Below are positions 39,028-47,809 of a stretch of 64,000 nucleotides of DNA, in pieces (position 1 is the first letter of the stretch; each line of letters begins with the position of its first letter). The notes beneath the pieces were generated by a model that ran no database searches, was not told the origin of the DNA, and saw only the letters and a program-made list of their open reading frames with translations. This stretch comes from Domibacillus sp. DTU_2020_1001157_1_SI_ALB_TIR_016 (lineage in GTDB: Bacteria > Bacillota > Bacilli > Bacillales > Domibacillaceae), in contig NZ_CP135439.1 of the NCBI RefSeq assembly GCF_032341995.1, forward strand, positions 1,116,001 through 1,180,000. Direction: 5' to 3'. A program made the position numbers and the translations under genes.

Positions 39028-40488
39028 ATGCTTCGAAGAGTGGTAAGTGGTGCAGTATGTTCAATGATAGGAATGATCTTATTTATTTTGCTTTTTAACC
39101 CTCTTTTAGCTAATGCTGAGCAGGCTGAGAGCTCAGGCGTGGCTGGTAATGAGACGTTGATATCAACAGAAGCCTATGAGCGAATAGAAGCTTCTTCGGT
39201 CAGTATGCCTGCAGAACCGATTTACATGGCTTCCTATAACAGCTGGCCGGTGATGAAATTGTTTACTATATCCGGGGAACCGCTTGAAGATGAACGAGGG
39301 AATAAAAAAATACAAGTAGATGAAGATGTGCTTGTCTGGCTTGAGAATGTTGACCACACAAAAAATTGGACATATGAATTTAAGAAAAATAATGGACCGG
39401 ACAATCGATCGTTTACACCTTTCTCACCAGAAGATCCGATACTTTTATATAAAAGTGGCAGCAACAAAGTAACGATTCGGATTAAAGATGCTGAAGGAAA
39501 AATGATACATGAATATAGCGAAGAAGAAGTCATCATTCATAATCACAAGAAAGCTCAAGCTTCCATGTACATTCAAATAACGCCGGATGGAATGGAGCTT
39601 CTAGAAAAAGATTCTCAGCCATTTCAAGTAGAGGTTTTGGCTAATAAACGGAAAATAGCTTCTGAAAATTGGGTATATACCGTTGAAAGTGCTGAATATG
39701 GTGTGATTGATGTTCAAAATATAACGCAAACAGCTGGAATCATTGTTGCCCATAAACCGGGCCAGGCGTTCGTAAATGTATCGCTGGAAGATTTTCCTGA
39801 TGTAACCGACCAGCTTTCTGTTTCGGTTGCCGATTATGCTGAATTGCAGGGAGTTCAATTTAGCGAGGATTTTTATGACATCACGCATGAAACACTCATA
39901 GATTTAGAAAGCCTTATTTTGATCAATCCTAGCCATGCACCAGACGTTTCTTATACGTTTGAAACAGATAACGATGATATCGCGGAAGTTGTAAACAAGT
40001 CGGGTAAATCTTATCTTCGGGTAAAAGAAAATACCGGTGGACAAACAACCGTTACTGTAACTGCTGTTCAAAGCAGAACATTAAGTGATGGCCGTAAAGA
40101 GAGAATTGAAAAAACCGCTCAAGCTGACTTTATAGCCAGGGAATTCATTGAGCTTGAAAGAGTTTCTTTTACACAGAAAAAATATGATTTGGATGAGATG
40201 GTTCCGCCGTTTGAATCGTTAGTAAAAATCTATCCATCTAATGCAACAGATGTTCAGCTTGAATTTACCATGCAAAACAATCAAAACTTTGAATTGAATT
40301 ATAGCGAAACAGAGGGCTACACGCTTCAGCCAAAAGAGTCTCAAAAAGGCCAGGCCGTTATACGAGTAACCGCTACCCAGCCTGCTTCGGGCGGAAAAAC
40401 GACTAATAAGCATGATAATGCCGTTATTGTTAACGAAAATGAGTCTCTTCAAGAAGACGAAAACACAGTTATACAGGGAAGGTGGTAA
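39028..40488 (+). CDS. Secreted Ig-like repeat protein next to pilus locus
   Basis: I do not recognise a named family. The 486-residue product has a signal peptide (about residues 1-30, ending ANA). The mature part looks like beta-rich Ig-like (bacterial Big type) domains. Two similar units are visible: VQFSEDFYDIT...LILINPSHAPDVSY and VSFTQKKYDLD...LVKIYPSNATDVQL, each ending with VTVTA or IRVTATQ. No sortase motif or membrane anchor is seen. The gene is visibly AT-richer than its neighbours (a 60-base sample at 39301-39360 has 35% G+C). It has its own promoter and is convergent with the minor pilins. It may be a pilus-associated or surface protein, but this is inference. Confidence 0.7.
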   Translation: MLRRVVSGAVCSMIGMILFILLFNPLLANAEQAESSGVAGNETLISTEAYERIEASSVSMPAEPIYMASYNSWPVMKLFTISGEPLEDERGNKKIQVDEDVLVWLENVDHTKNWTYEFKKNNGPDNRSFTPFSPEDPILLYKSGSNKVTIRIKDAEGKMIHEYSEEEVIIHNHKKAQASMYIQITPDGMELLEKDSQPFQVEVLANKRKIASENWVYTVESAEYGVIDVQNITQTAGIIVAHKPGQAFVNVSLEDFPDVTDQLSVSVADYAELQGVQFSEDFYDITHETLIDLESLILINPSHAPDVSYTFETDNDDIAEVVNKSGKSYLRVKENTGGQTTVTVTAVQSRTLSDGRKERIEKTAQADFIAREFIELERVSFTQKKYDLDEMVPPFESLVKIYPSNATDVQLEFTMQNNQNFELNYSETEGYTLQPKESQKGQAVIRVTATQPASGGKTTNKHDNAVIVNENESLQEDENTVIQGRW

Positions 40489-40506
40489 GAAACAGAATGA
40501 CGATAA

Positions 40507-40545
40507 AAAAACAGCGCATATCCTTAAAATATGCGCTGTTTTTTA
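40507..40545. terminator. Bidirectional terminator at 40.5 kb
   Basis: ACAGCGCATAT (40511-40521) and ATATGCGCTGT (40529-40539) form an 11-base-pair stem flanked by A-run and T-run. It serves the secreted-protein gene and the convergent minor-pilin operon. Confidence 0.92.
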
Positions 40546-42771
40546 TTGAACGGTTAATTGATCACTGTAAACGGATAAATATTTTACTCTTGGTAAATAG
40601 TCCAGCTGTCCGAGCAGAATATTTCGGTCATACTGAATGATAAAGCGTGAGTAATGGCCATCCTGCCGGCTAAGAGAAGGTATAGCACTTTGAATGTTAA
40701 ACCCATCGGTTTCGCCCCGCACCGCATTTACAATAAAATCTCCTTTTGCAAATACGCCGCCGTCCACTAAAAAAAGAGACCCTACTCCGTATAGTTCAGC
40801 AGCGGGCTCGGATATGCCCGCCTGAACATCCTTGTCCGTGTAGAAAAAGCCTTTTAACGGCTGGACCGTACTGTTTTCGTTTAAATCTGGCACATACAGC
40901 CCTTTTCTTGGTTCGGTGCTTTCTTCAAGGTTTTGAAATTCATTAATCCTCGTAATGAGCAGGGAATCACCCGATAAGGAAACGAGCTGGCCATCGTTCC
41001 AGCCTCGAATGGACAAGTTGGAGATCGATGTTTTTTCCCGGGCATACATGGTGGCATCGATAGAAAAAAAGTCGTTCTCCGAGTGGCTGCTTTTTTCATC
41101 ATTGCCTTGTATGGTTAAGTTTTGGTCTGTAAACAGCGAACCCTCAAAATAAATATCACCTTTCTTGCTGTCTTGTACATATAAGTTGATATTATTCTTT
41201 GCTAAAATAAGTCCTTCAAGTGCTGCTTTATCCGACAAGTCTAATGTAATGGAACGTTCGGAAACAAGATGGTTTTTTAAAGTAAATGTGCCGGTAGACA
41301 TAATCTTCATTTCTTCACCACTAAACACCGTATTGCTGTCCGAGTTTGGAAAATCAACCGTCATTTCTCCTTCATTATGAAGAGTTATATGTTCTTGAGT
41401 CCAAAGGGGTCCCATAAGCTCGACAGTACCTGAATGGTTTGTAACGGTAATATTACCGTGGCTCGAAATAGAATAAAAAGAGACTGACTGGCTTTCATTG
41501 TTGATGGTAATACTTTCGTCATCGTAAAGTTGTGCTTCCTTTGAATCAATCATTCCGGCTTCGTTTTCAATTAAAATGCCTCCATCGGAAACCACCTGTT
41601 CTTCCAGCTGCAGTGTACTGCTGTTACGATTGACGATGGTTAAAGTGCCGCCAGAAACAAAGATGTTTTTAAGAACGAGATCATGGTCGGCAAAAATGGT
41701 TAAAGAACCTTTCACGCGTATGTTTTCAATTTGTTTTCCTCTCGGTTCAAGAACTGCGTCTCCTTTATAGTCAACATCAGAAAGACCATCCGCTATCGCT
41801 TCATATTCAGAAAGGGACAGGGTCACCCTTTTGCTTTTTCCATTTTTATCTGTTTCGTATGTGGTTAGTTTTTCACTTGTAGAGGATACGTTTTTCGCTG
41901 GATTATCCGGAACAGGCAGTGTTGTTAGGAATTTCGTTTTTTCTTCAGCAGCCCGGCGCCCTTCAGTATAAGCCTGGCTAAATTGAACGTCCTGGTACTG
42001 ACTGTCATTTTTTAAGCCGGGCACTTCTTCGTGATAAAAATTCTCGGGAACCAAAACGTTTGTTAAAGCCTGGGGATCAAAATCCCAATCAGTGTAGCTT
42101 CCAGGTGTTCCAACATATATATCTCCTGAAATAGATGGTTTGGGCGTTTGCTGTGACAGATTTGTTCCATTTTGAGTCAGGTAGTGGGCTTTTTCATCAA
42201 TTGATAAAGTATTAGCGAAAATATTCCCTTCAAGATGGGGAGAGCCGTTTAAAGACAATCTGCCTTTTTCAGAGCCAAGCGCGTATTTTAAGAAGCTGGG
42301 AAGAGGTGAAACGATCAGTTCTTTATGCGCGGTTCTTGACACTGCAGCACCTTCGTTTTCTTTTGCTGTAATAGACACGGATAGCACACGTGTAAGAGCG
42401 ATGTCTTTGTCTATAGAATATTCGCCGGTTATGTCTCTTACTTGAATGTCTTCAATCGCTGCATTTTCTGCTTTAACCTGCTCAACGACGGTATTGCCCG
42501 CTTGATCCAAAAGAATATCGATCGAAGCCGGGGTTACATTGGCAAGTGCCAGCTGGGCATTCGTTCGTAATTGGTCTGACAGCCCTGCTGTAAAAGAATC
42601 CATTGCTTTAATCGATTCATAGGTTATATCTACATCAGCTGTACGGACAGTGGTTCGTTTGGCGCCTCCAATTGTAGAAGAAACAACAGCCAGGCCAATT
42701 GTGGACATAATGACCATCACTAATAAAACAAGCAGGAGTGCGTTTCCTTTTTCATTTTGCATATACCTCAT
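40543..42771 (-). CDS. Giant PilX/GspK-like minor pilin with beta-helix
   Basis: The 742-residue product starts with a class III-type signal (MRYMQNEKG, then NALLLVLLVMVIMSTIGLAVV). Gly precedes the hydrophobic helix but Glu at +5 is replaced, as in PilX/GspK-like proteins that start or cap pili. After about 150 residues the protein becomes a long series of short beta strands (for example GTLTIVNR, DESITINNES, GNITVTNHSG, EHITLHNEGEMTV, RSITLDLS, NINLYVQ). This pattern suggests a right-handed beta-helix. The start overlaps the PilW-like stop by 1 base; MQNEKG at 42762 is an alternative start. It is the last gene of the minus-strand operon and probably sits at the pilus tip. Confidence 0.75.
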   Translation of the reverse strand: MRYMQNEKGNALLLVLLVMVIMSTIGLAVVSSTIGGAKRTTVRTADVDITYESIKAMDSFTAGLSDQLRTNAQLALANVTPASIDILLDQAGNTVVEQVKAENAAIEDIQVRDITGEYSIDKDIALTRVLSVSITAKENEGAAVSRTAHKELIVSPLPSFLKYALGSEKGRLSLNGSPHLEGNIFANTLSIDEKAHYLTQNGTNLSQQTPKPSISGDIYVGTPGSYTDWDFDPQALTNVLVPENFYHEEVPGLKNDSQYQDVQFSQAYTEGRRAAEEKTKFLTTLPVPDNPAKNVSSTSEKLTTYETDKNGKSKRVTLSLSEYEAIADGLSDVDYKGDAVLEPRGKQIENIRVKGSLTIFADHDLVLKNIFVSGGTLTIVNRNSSTLQLEEQVVSDGGILIENEAGMIDSKEAQLYDDESITINNESQSVSFYSISSHGNITVTNHSGTVELMGPLWTQEHITLHNEGEMTVDFPNSDSNTVFSGEEMKIMSTGTFTLKNHLVSERSITLDLSDKAALEGLILAKNNINLYVQDSKKGDIYFEGSLFTDQNLTIQGNDEKSSHSENDFFSIDATMYAREKTSISNLSIRGWNDGQLVSLSGDSLLITRINEFQNLEESTEPRKGLYVPDLNENSTVQPLKGFFYTDKDVQAGISEPAAELYGVGSLFLVDGGVFAKGDFIVNAVRGETDGFNIQSAIPSLSRQDGHYSRFIIQYDRNILLGQLDYLPRVKYLSVYSDQLTVQ

Positions 42772-43451
42772 TAAAATCCAAACCTACTTTCCAGCTGCAG
42801 TTTTTCTGTTGTTCGATCACTGCCAAGTGTAAATAAAAGCTTGATCGTTCCACTTTGGCAGGTGCCGGTTTCTGTTTCTGCCGAACAGGCAGCAAGCTCA
42901 AAGCTGGGGCTGCCGTCGCTGTTAACTTGAAAACTTGAAGGCACTTTTAAAATTTCTGTACGGGTTATAGCACTTTGGCCATTTTCTATTTCCGTCTGCT
43001 CAATCTGCACTTGCTCATCGATAATAGAAATTGTTGTTTCATTCGCAATGCTTTTGTTTGTGCGGACCGGATCGTAATAGTAATCGGTTGCGCTTGCCTG
43101 ATTCGCATTTTGAACGGCATTAAAAGAGGTATCTGTGTTATCAATCATTTTAATACAGGACGTATCAGTGCCGGACACAGCCGTTGTGTTTTTACAAGTC
43201 ATCACTTCATCAAAAGGGATGGAATACAATTCATTCATGATTCGAGTAGTCACATAGTCGGCGTCTTCACGAAATTGGGTTTCTGCCGTTTGCTTCATAT
43301 AAATTTTCTGGCCGGTTACAAGGGTGCTTGTTAAAACAGATCCGACGATAGCCAAAACGGTGATCACCGCTAAAAGCTCCATCAGTGTGAGGCCGCGTTC
43401 ATCGCATATCCTCGCTTTTAATCGTCCCATCGATTTCCACTTCCGGCTCAT
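42771..43451 (-). CDS. PilW-like minor pilin
   Basis: The 226-residue protein has a leader ending ERG and then LTLMELLAVITVLAIVGSVLTSTLV, with the required Gly -1 and Glu +5 of type IV prepilins, so PilD should process it. The globular part has two cysteine pairs (C-N12-C in MTCKNTTAVSGTDTSC and C-N7-C in CSAETETGTC) that may form disulfides. It overlaps the PilV-like gene by 53 bases and the PilX-like gene by 1, so the three are co-translated. Confidence 0.85.
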   Translation of the reverse strand: MSRKWKSMGRLKARICDERGLTLMELLAVITVLAIVGSVLTSTLVTGQKIYMKQTAETQFREDADYVTTRIMNELYSIPFDEVMTCKNTTAVSGTDTSCIKMIDNTDTSFNAVQNANQASATDYYYDPVRTNKSIANETTISIIDEQVQIEQTEIENGQSAITRTEILKVPSSFQVNSDGSPSFELAACSAETETGTCQSGTIKLLFTLGSDRTTEKLQLESRFGF

Positions 43452-43887
43452 TTTCTTTCCACCTCACTTTAACTGTTACAGGGATATAATATTTTTTTGT
43501 TTCCTCGTTAACAGTGTTGGATGTAACGGTCACTTCATACGCTCCATCGTTTACAGAAATGTTGCTGCAATCCGATTTATCTGCCGCACTTGATTGAAGA
43601 GTGTACACCTTTTCTCCCTGATCATCGGGACACATTTTAATCCATTTTTTGGTACCTGGGTTTTCAAATGTGTATCTCATTTCAACAAAGGACTGCTTTT
43701 CCATAAACATGAGAGCATTACGGGCTACGTTCAAAGCAACGGTTCTGCTTTCATTAACAGTGTTAAATGTCCCAGCTTGGAAAAAGAAGCGGGTGATGGA
43801 AAGTAAAAGGATACTTAAGATCGTCAGTGATACTAATAGTTCCAACAATGTGACCCCCGCCTGACAATTTCTGCTCTTTTTCGTCAC
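43399..43887 (-). CDS. PilV-like minor pilin
   Basis: The 162-residue prepilin has a short basic leader MTKKSRNCQAG followed by VTLLELLVSLTILSILLLSI, with Gly -1 and Glu +5. Cysteines in KMCPDDQG and SDCSN could form a disulfide. The start is GTG 43887, behind AAAGGATGG. It is the first gene of the minor-pilin operon, transcribed away from the plus-strand pilus genes; AT-rich divergent promoter DNA lies between 43888 and 44006. Confidence 0.85.
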   Translation of the reverse strand: MTKKSRNCQAGVTLLELLVSLTILSILLLSITRFFFQAGTFNTVNESRTVALNVARNALMFMEKQSFVEMRYTFENPGTKKWIKMCPDDQGEKVYTLQSSAADKSDCSNISVNDGAYEVTVTSNTVNEETKKYYIPVTVKVRWKENEPEVEIDGTIKSEDMR

Positions 43888-44006
43888 AACTTTCCATCCT
43901 TTCTTTGCAATTGCTTAACTTTATTATACAATATTCCTATTATACTAGTTTTTTCTTACTCAAATTTGTAATTATTCTACTACATTAGTAATAGTGAGGG
44001 TTGTGG
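43888..44006. promoter_or_regulatory. Divergent promoter region of pilus locus
   Basis: This is 119 AT-rich bases between divergent operons. On the minus strand two TATAAT hexamers occur about 15 bases apart (complement of ATTATA at about 43923-43928 and 43938-43943), giving -10 candidates for the minor pilins. No good -35 is visible for either. A plus-strand promoter for the 44 kb gene cannot be fixed. Confidence 0.5.
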
Positions 44007-45557
44007 ATGACAAAAACAGTTATGCTGTTTATCGGATTCTTGCTTATTTTGCCGATTTTACCCTGGCTGCCACTCGGTGTTTCATTAAAAGGAAAGCTGA
44101 TTATTGCGATTGAAAGCTTCGCCATTGCGGGGGCTATTTTGCTCACCACTGCTTATCTCCCGCTTTGGCAAAGTTTTTTGATCGGCTTTCTTTTTTTTGT
44201 CATGACAGGTTATTTTACAGTGAAGTATGGACTTCCAGCCTGGGCAGCAGAAGCAGAATCGTTTACAGATTCCGATCCGGCAGATGATTTCAGCAGTCAG
44301 CCGAAAAAACCTTTTGGTGAAGCACTGTTTACAAGAAAAAAAGGAACGCATGAGCCGGAAGATGTGCTGTTTCAAAAAGAACAGGTTGAGAAAAAACCTG
44401 AGCCAGAGGAGCAGAAGCAAGAAGGACAGGGAACAAGGGCAGAAGAAAAGGATGCATTGATGGCGGATAAAGAAGATATCTTTAATGTGACAAAAGAACC
44501 TGTACAGGAAGCAGATGCCCTGGAGACTTTGCTGAATGAGCAGGATGAACTTGAGGAACTCACATGGTTTAAAGAGGACCATCTAGAAGAATCCACTGAG
44601 AAGAAAGAGGAGAATGAATTAGAAGAGCTCGAGCTGCTTTTTTTTAATACAGAAGCAGATCATAAAACAGCAGAGAACGTGCATACAGACGATTGGCTTG
44701 AGGAGATGAACGAAAACAATCATCTTGAAGTCGAAAGTGATATCAAGTCTGTTGAAGGTGAAGAAGCAGGCGATTTATATTTGCTTGAACTGTTTGAAGA
44801 GGAAGAGTCAGAAAAAAAGAAAGAAACAGAGATTTTTGACCGTGAAGAAATTCCAATTTCAGACGATAAAGAGAGAGAAGCAAAACACTTAGAAGAAACG
44901 GAAAAACTGAATAAGCACTATTTAAACGATTTATTGAAAGAAGAATTCAATGAATCAAAAGCTGAGTCTGCTGAAGAGTCTGAGGATACCATTCCAGAGC
45001 TTGAGAAGAAACTTCTTTTAGAGCTGGAGGGGAAAGAGACAGAAAAAGAGGACATTCATTTAGCCGAAGAAGACATGGTTGAAGAAAATGAAGTCTTTTT
45101 ATCCAATAAAGAGGAACAGGAAGAAGCAGATTTTGTAGAAGAGGTTTGGGGAAATAATCATGCCGTTGTTCATTCTAATGAAGAAATACATAGTATAACG
45201 AATGATTCTGAAGCAGAAGAGTTCCAATCGCCGCCGCGTCTTTCTCCAGAATGGCTTCATCTAATCGTTCAGGAAATTGAGATTAAACAAAAAGCGCTGC
45301 CTTATATGGAAGCCGAAAGCGTGATGCAGCGTTACTTGCAATCCCGGCTTCATGATCGTGATTACTATGTCATTGCCCGTATGCTGGTCGCTTTTTATAT
45401 GGCGAACGGCCATTCATTCGAAGCTGTTCAACTGTTAGAAAAACTTAAACAGCGCTTAGGGGCTTATCCAGTTTTAATAGAAGAAATGAAAAGTATAAAA
45501 GAAATTATTTTAAATCAATCAGTAGAAACAGGTGAGAGAGATGAAGAAAAGCAGTGA
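44007..45557 (+). CDS. Glu-rich membrane protein of pilus locus
   Basis: I recognise no family. The 516-residue product has an N-terminal hydrophobic region with two or three helices (about residues 4-75). A very acidic, low-complexity cytoplasmic part (about 80-400) follows, dominated by Glu, Lys and Ser. The compact C-terminal helical domain (WLHLIVQEIEIKQKALPYMEAESVMQ..., about 415-510) looks TPR-like. ATG 44007, after GTGAGGG, is better spaced than TTG 44001. It is the first gene of the plus-strand pilus run and overlaps the PRC-barrel gene by 17 bases. A scaffold role is only a guess. Confidence 0.65.
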   Translation: MTKTVMLFIGFLLILPILPWLPLGVSLKGKLIIAIESFAIAGAILLTTAYLPLWQSFLIGFLFFVMTGYFTVKYGLPAWAAEAESFTDSDPADDFSSQPKKPFGEALFTRKKGTHEPEDVLFQKEQVEKKPEPEEQKQEGQGTRAEEKDALMADKEDIFNVTKEPVQEADALETLLNEQDELEELTWFKEDHLEESTEKKEENELEELELLFFNTEADHKTAENVHTDDWLEEMNENNHLEVESDIKSVEGEEAGDLYLLELFEEEESEKKKETEIFDREEIPISDDKEREAKHLEETEKLNKHYLNDLLKEEFNESKAESAEESEDTIPELEKKLLLELEGKETEKEDIHLAEEDMVEENEVFLSNKEEQEEADFVEEVWGNNHAVVHSNEEIHSITNDSEAEEFQSPPRLSPEWLHLIVQEIEIKQKALPYMEAESVMQRYLQSRLHDRDYYVIARMLVAFYMANGHSFEAVQLLEKLKQRLGAYPVLIEEMKSIKEIILNQSVETGERDEEKQ

Positions 45558-46476
45558 AGTACAAGGTCTTCCAATTATCAGCATCGCGGATGGAGTAGAA
45601 ATTGGCCAGGTTAAATCATTAATTATCAATCCAGAAAAAAGAAGCATTGATTTTATTACAATTGGACACGAGGAATGGGAGCAGGAAGGAAAAGCGATCC
45701 CATTCAATAAAATTATCGGCATCGGGGATTATGCGCTGACAATTGATCATGAAAGCAGCGTAATTGAAATGAACAGTATTCCGGTTGCGAACGAACTGTT
45801 AAACCGCAGAACAAAAATTGAGCAAACACCCCTTATGTCGAAAAAAGGACAGCTGATTGGACAAGCGGTGGAGTACATGATCGATGATGAAACCGGTGAA
45901 ATTAGTCAGCTGGTTGTAGAAGATAAACAGGAGTTGTTTTTGGTTAGCGGGCAATATGTCATCACCTATGGCCGGGATTTAATTGTAGTAGATGAAGATG
46001 TTGTAAAAGAATCGATAGAAGGAGAAAGTCAGGAGCCGTACTCTCTTTCTATTGATCCCGTAGAGGCAGATGCTTCGGCAGAACCCATCACACAGCCCGA
46101 CGCGCATGCTGAGCATACAAACGAGGAACCTCAGCCTGCCAGTGAAAAGCCAAGTTCTGTTTTAGAAGTTATTGAACCAGTGGAGCAGGAAGTAGAAACC
46201 GTGCAGGAAAAAGCAGCAGCGGAACCAGCTTTTGAAGAACTGGAAGAAGAACCAGCACCAAAGGAGCAGGAGGAGTCTTCTGTCGACCGCTGGCTTCAGC
46301 TGATTGAAGAGCAGCAAAGCAAGCTGTTAGCCGGCAAAACTGTTACAAAAAATATTGAAGTAAACGGAGAGATCTTAATTCCCGCCGGAACGGTTTTACA
46401 AGAAGAAGAGATTCAAAAAGCCCGCACAGCTGGATCGGAAATTCTCGTTGAATTAAGCATGAACAGCGAGGCTTAA
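45541..46476 (+). CDS. PRC-barrel domain protein of pilus locus
   Basis: The 311-residue product has two PRC-barrel-like units: GLPIISIADGVEIGQVKSLIINP...FITIG (residues about 8-45) and PLMSKKGQLIGQAVEYMIDDETGEISQLVVE (about 97-127). A Glu/Pro/Ala-rich linker and a conserved-looking C-terminal piece (VNGEILIPAGTVLQEEEIQKA) follow. PRC barrels are adaptor domains. There is no signal peptide, so it is cytoplasmic. It overlaps the preceding gene and lies 4 bases before the VanW-like gene. Confidence 0.78.
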   Translation: MKKSSEVQGLPIISIADGVEIGQVKSLIINPEKRSIDFITIGHEEWEQEGKAIPFNKIIGIGDYALTIDHESSVIEMNSIPVANELLNRRTKIEQTPLMSKKGQLIGQAVEYMIDDETGEISQLVVEDKQELFLVSGQYVITYGRDLIVVDEDVVKESIEGESQEPYSLSIDPVEADASAEPITQPDAHAEHTNEEPQPASEKPSSVLEVIEPVEQEVETVQEKAAAEPAFEELEEEPAPKEQEESSVDRWLQLIEEQQSKLLAGKTVTKNIEVNGEILIPAGTVLQEEEIQKARTAGSEILVELSMNSEA

Positions 46477-46480
46477 TGGT

Positions 46481-47797
46481 GTGGAAGAAGTACAGCGGCA
46501 CCAAAAAGTGATCGGAAAAACAGCAGGACTGCTGCTGGTGCTTGTGATTTACCTTTCCTTTTTTTCGATATACGGAGGAAGTCTCATCGATCGGATTTTT
46601 TTTGCTGATGATATCTTTGATGAAGGCACAACGATTGGCCCGGAAAAAGTGGATGAAATGACAAGCTATGCTTCGGCAAAACTTTTGAATAACAGAATAG
46701 AAGACTGGGAGAAACGGGCAGTCATCACATTAAAGTATGCAGAAAAAGAAGTGACGATGAATAACAGCTTAATCTCGTTTCAAGTTGAGCAATCTGTGCG
46801 CGAAGCAGCCGATGGCCGGCAAAATCCCTTACTTGCGTCGGTTTCACCTGATGAGCTGAAGGAAGAGCTGACACGTAAAATGCCGGTTCTTCAAACAGAA
46901 GGAAGAATTGATTTGGAAACGGTGGCGGGGGATATTTCAGATATTGGCGACTACTTAAAGTCAGGTGAATCGGTGGTAGATCTTTCTCTTTATTTGAGTG
47001 AGGGCGAGAAATCAGCGAAACTGGCAGAGGTTACAGCGGATGGTTTGGATAGTGCAGCGGAGAGCTTTGTCAAAGCGAACCCGATCCTTCCGGTTAAAGC
47101 CAATATGTCTGTTTCATTTAACAGCTGGGCAGAGGCGGCCGGGGGAAAGATGGGTGAAGAAAGCTTAAATATTTTAGCTTCGTCCTTATACCAGCTCGTG
47201 CTCAAAACAAATTTTAATATTATGGAAAAAAATCAAAGCAATGCTCTTCCAGACGATATCGAACTCGGATATGAAGCAAGGGTGGAACAAACGAAAGAAC
47301 AGGATTTCGTTTTCTTTAATCCAAACGGTGAAGCTTACACAATCAATTGGACAGCTTCAAACGGTGAACTGCGAGTTTCCCTAACAGGTGTGCCTTTTTA
47401 CTACACCTATAAAACGGAGTTGAGAAACAAAAAAACACTCCACCCCAAAACCGTTTTACACTTTAGTCCCGAACTTCCTTACGGGGAAATGCAGGTAGAG
47501 CAGTATGGGGAAGATGGCTCAATGGTTGATGTGTATAGAAGTCAATTTGAAGGAAGCCAAAAACTGGGCAGCGAACAAATAGCAGCTGATTTTTATCCAC
47601 CGGTTCACCAAATTGAATTGTACAGCTCACAGGAACCACCGCCTCCGCCAGAGCCGGAAGAAACGGATGAAGAAACAGACCAAGATGCGTCATCGGAAGC
47701 GGAGGATAACACAGAGGAAGAAAGCCAGAACGAAGATCAAACGGACGGTGATGACTCCTCATCTGCTGAAGAAAACAGTACGGAAAATGAACAATAA
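46481..47797 (+). CDS. VanW/G5-like anchored extracellular protein
   Basis: The 438-residue product has one N-terminal membrane anchor (TAGLLLVLVIYLSFFSIYGG, about residues 14-33). An extracellular part resembles a diverged VanW domain: residues about 225-275 (LASSLYQLVLKTNFNIMEKN, then LPDDIELGYEARV and FVFFNPNGEAYTINW) parallel the VanW LYNAAL...EIVER...LP...G.DATV pattern without its CQ motif. A G5-like strand set follows (KTVLHFSPELPYGEMQVEQYGEDG) and then an acidic Pro/Glu/Asp tail. GTG 46481 has GCGAGG upstream. It lies just before pilB and may shape the pilus passage through the wall (inference). Confidence 0.65.
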   Translation: MEEVQRHQKVIGKTAGLLLVLVIYLSFFSIYGGSLIDRIFFADDIFDEGTTIGPEKVDEMTSYASAKLLNNRIEDWEKRAVITLKYAEKEVTMNNSLISFQVEQSVREAADGRQNPLLASVSPDELKEELTRKMPVLQTEGRIDLETVAGDISDIGDYLKSGESVVDLSLYLSEGEKSAKLAEVTADGLDSAAESFVKANPILPVKANMSVSFNSWAEAAGGKMGEESLNILASSLYQLVLKTNFNIMEKNQSNALPDDIELGYEARVEQTKEQDFVFFNPNGEAYTINWTASNGELRVSLTGVPFYYTYKTELRNKKTLHPKTVLHFSPELPYGEMQVEQYGEDGSMVDVYRSQFEGSQKLGSEQIAADFYPPVHQIELYSSQEPPPPPEPEETDEETDQDASSEAEDNTEEESQNEDQTDGDDSSSAEENSTENEQ

Positions 47798-47809
47798 AGG
47801 TGATGCGGA

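Noticed and set aside
44085..44582. 165-codon minus-strand frame opposite the Glu-rich gene
   Set aside because: Phe/Leu/Cys-rich translation is the mirror of Glu/Lys codons (GAA, AAA) on the plus strand; no start signal.
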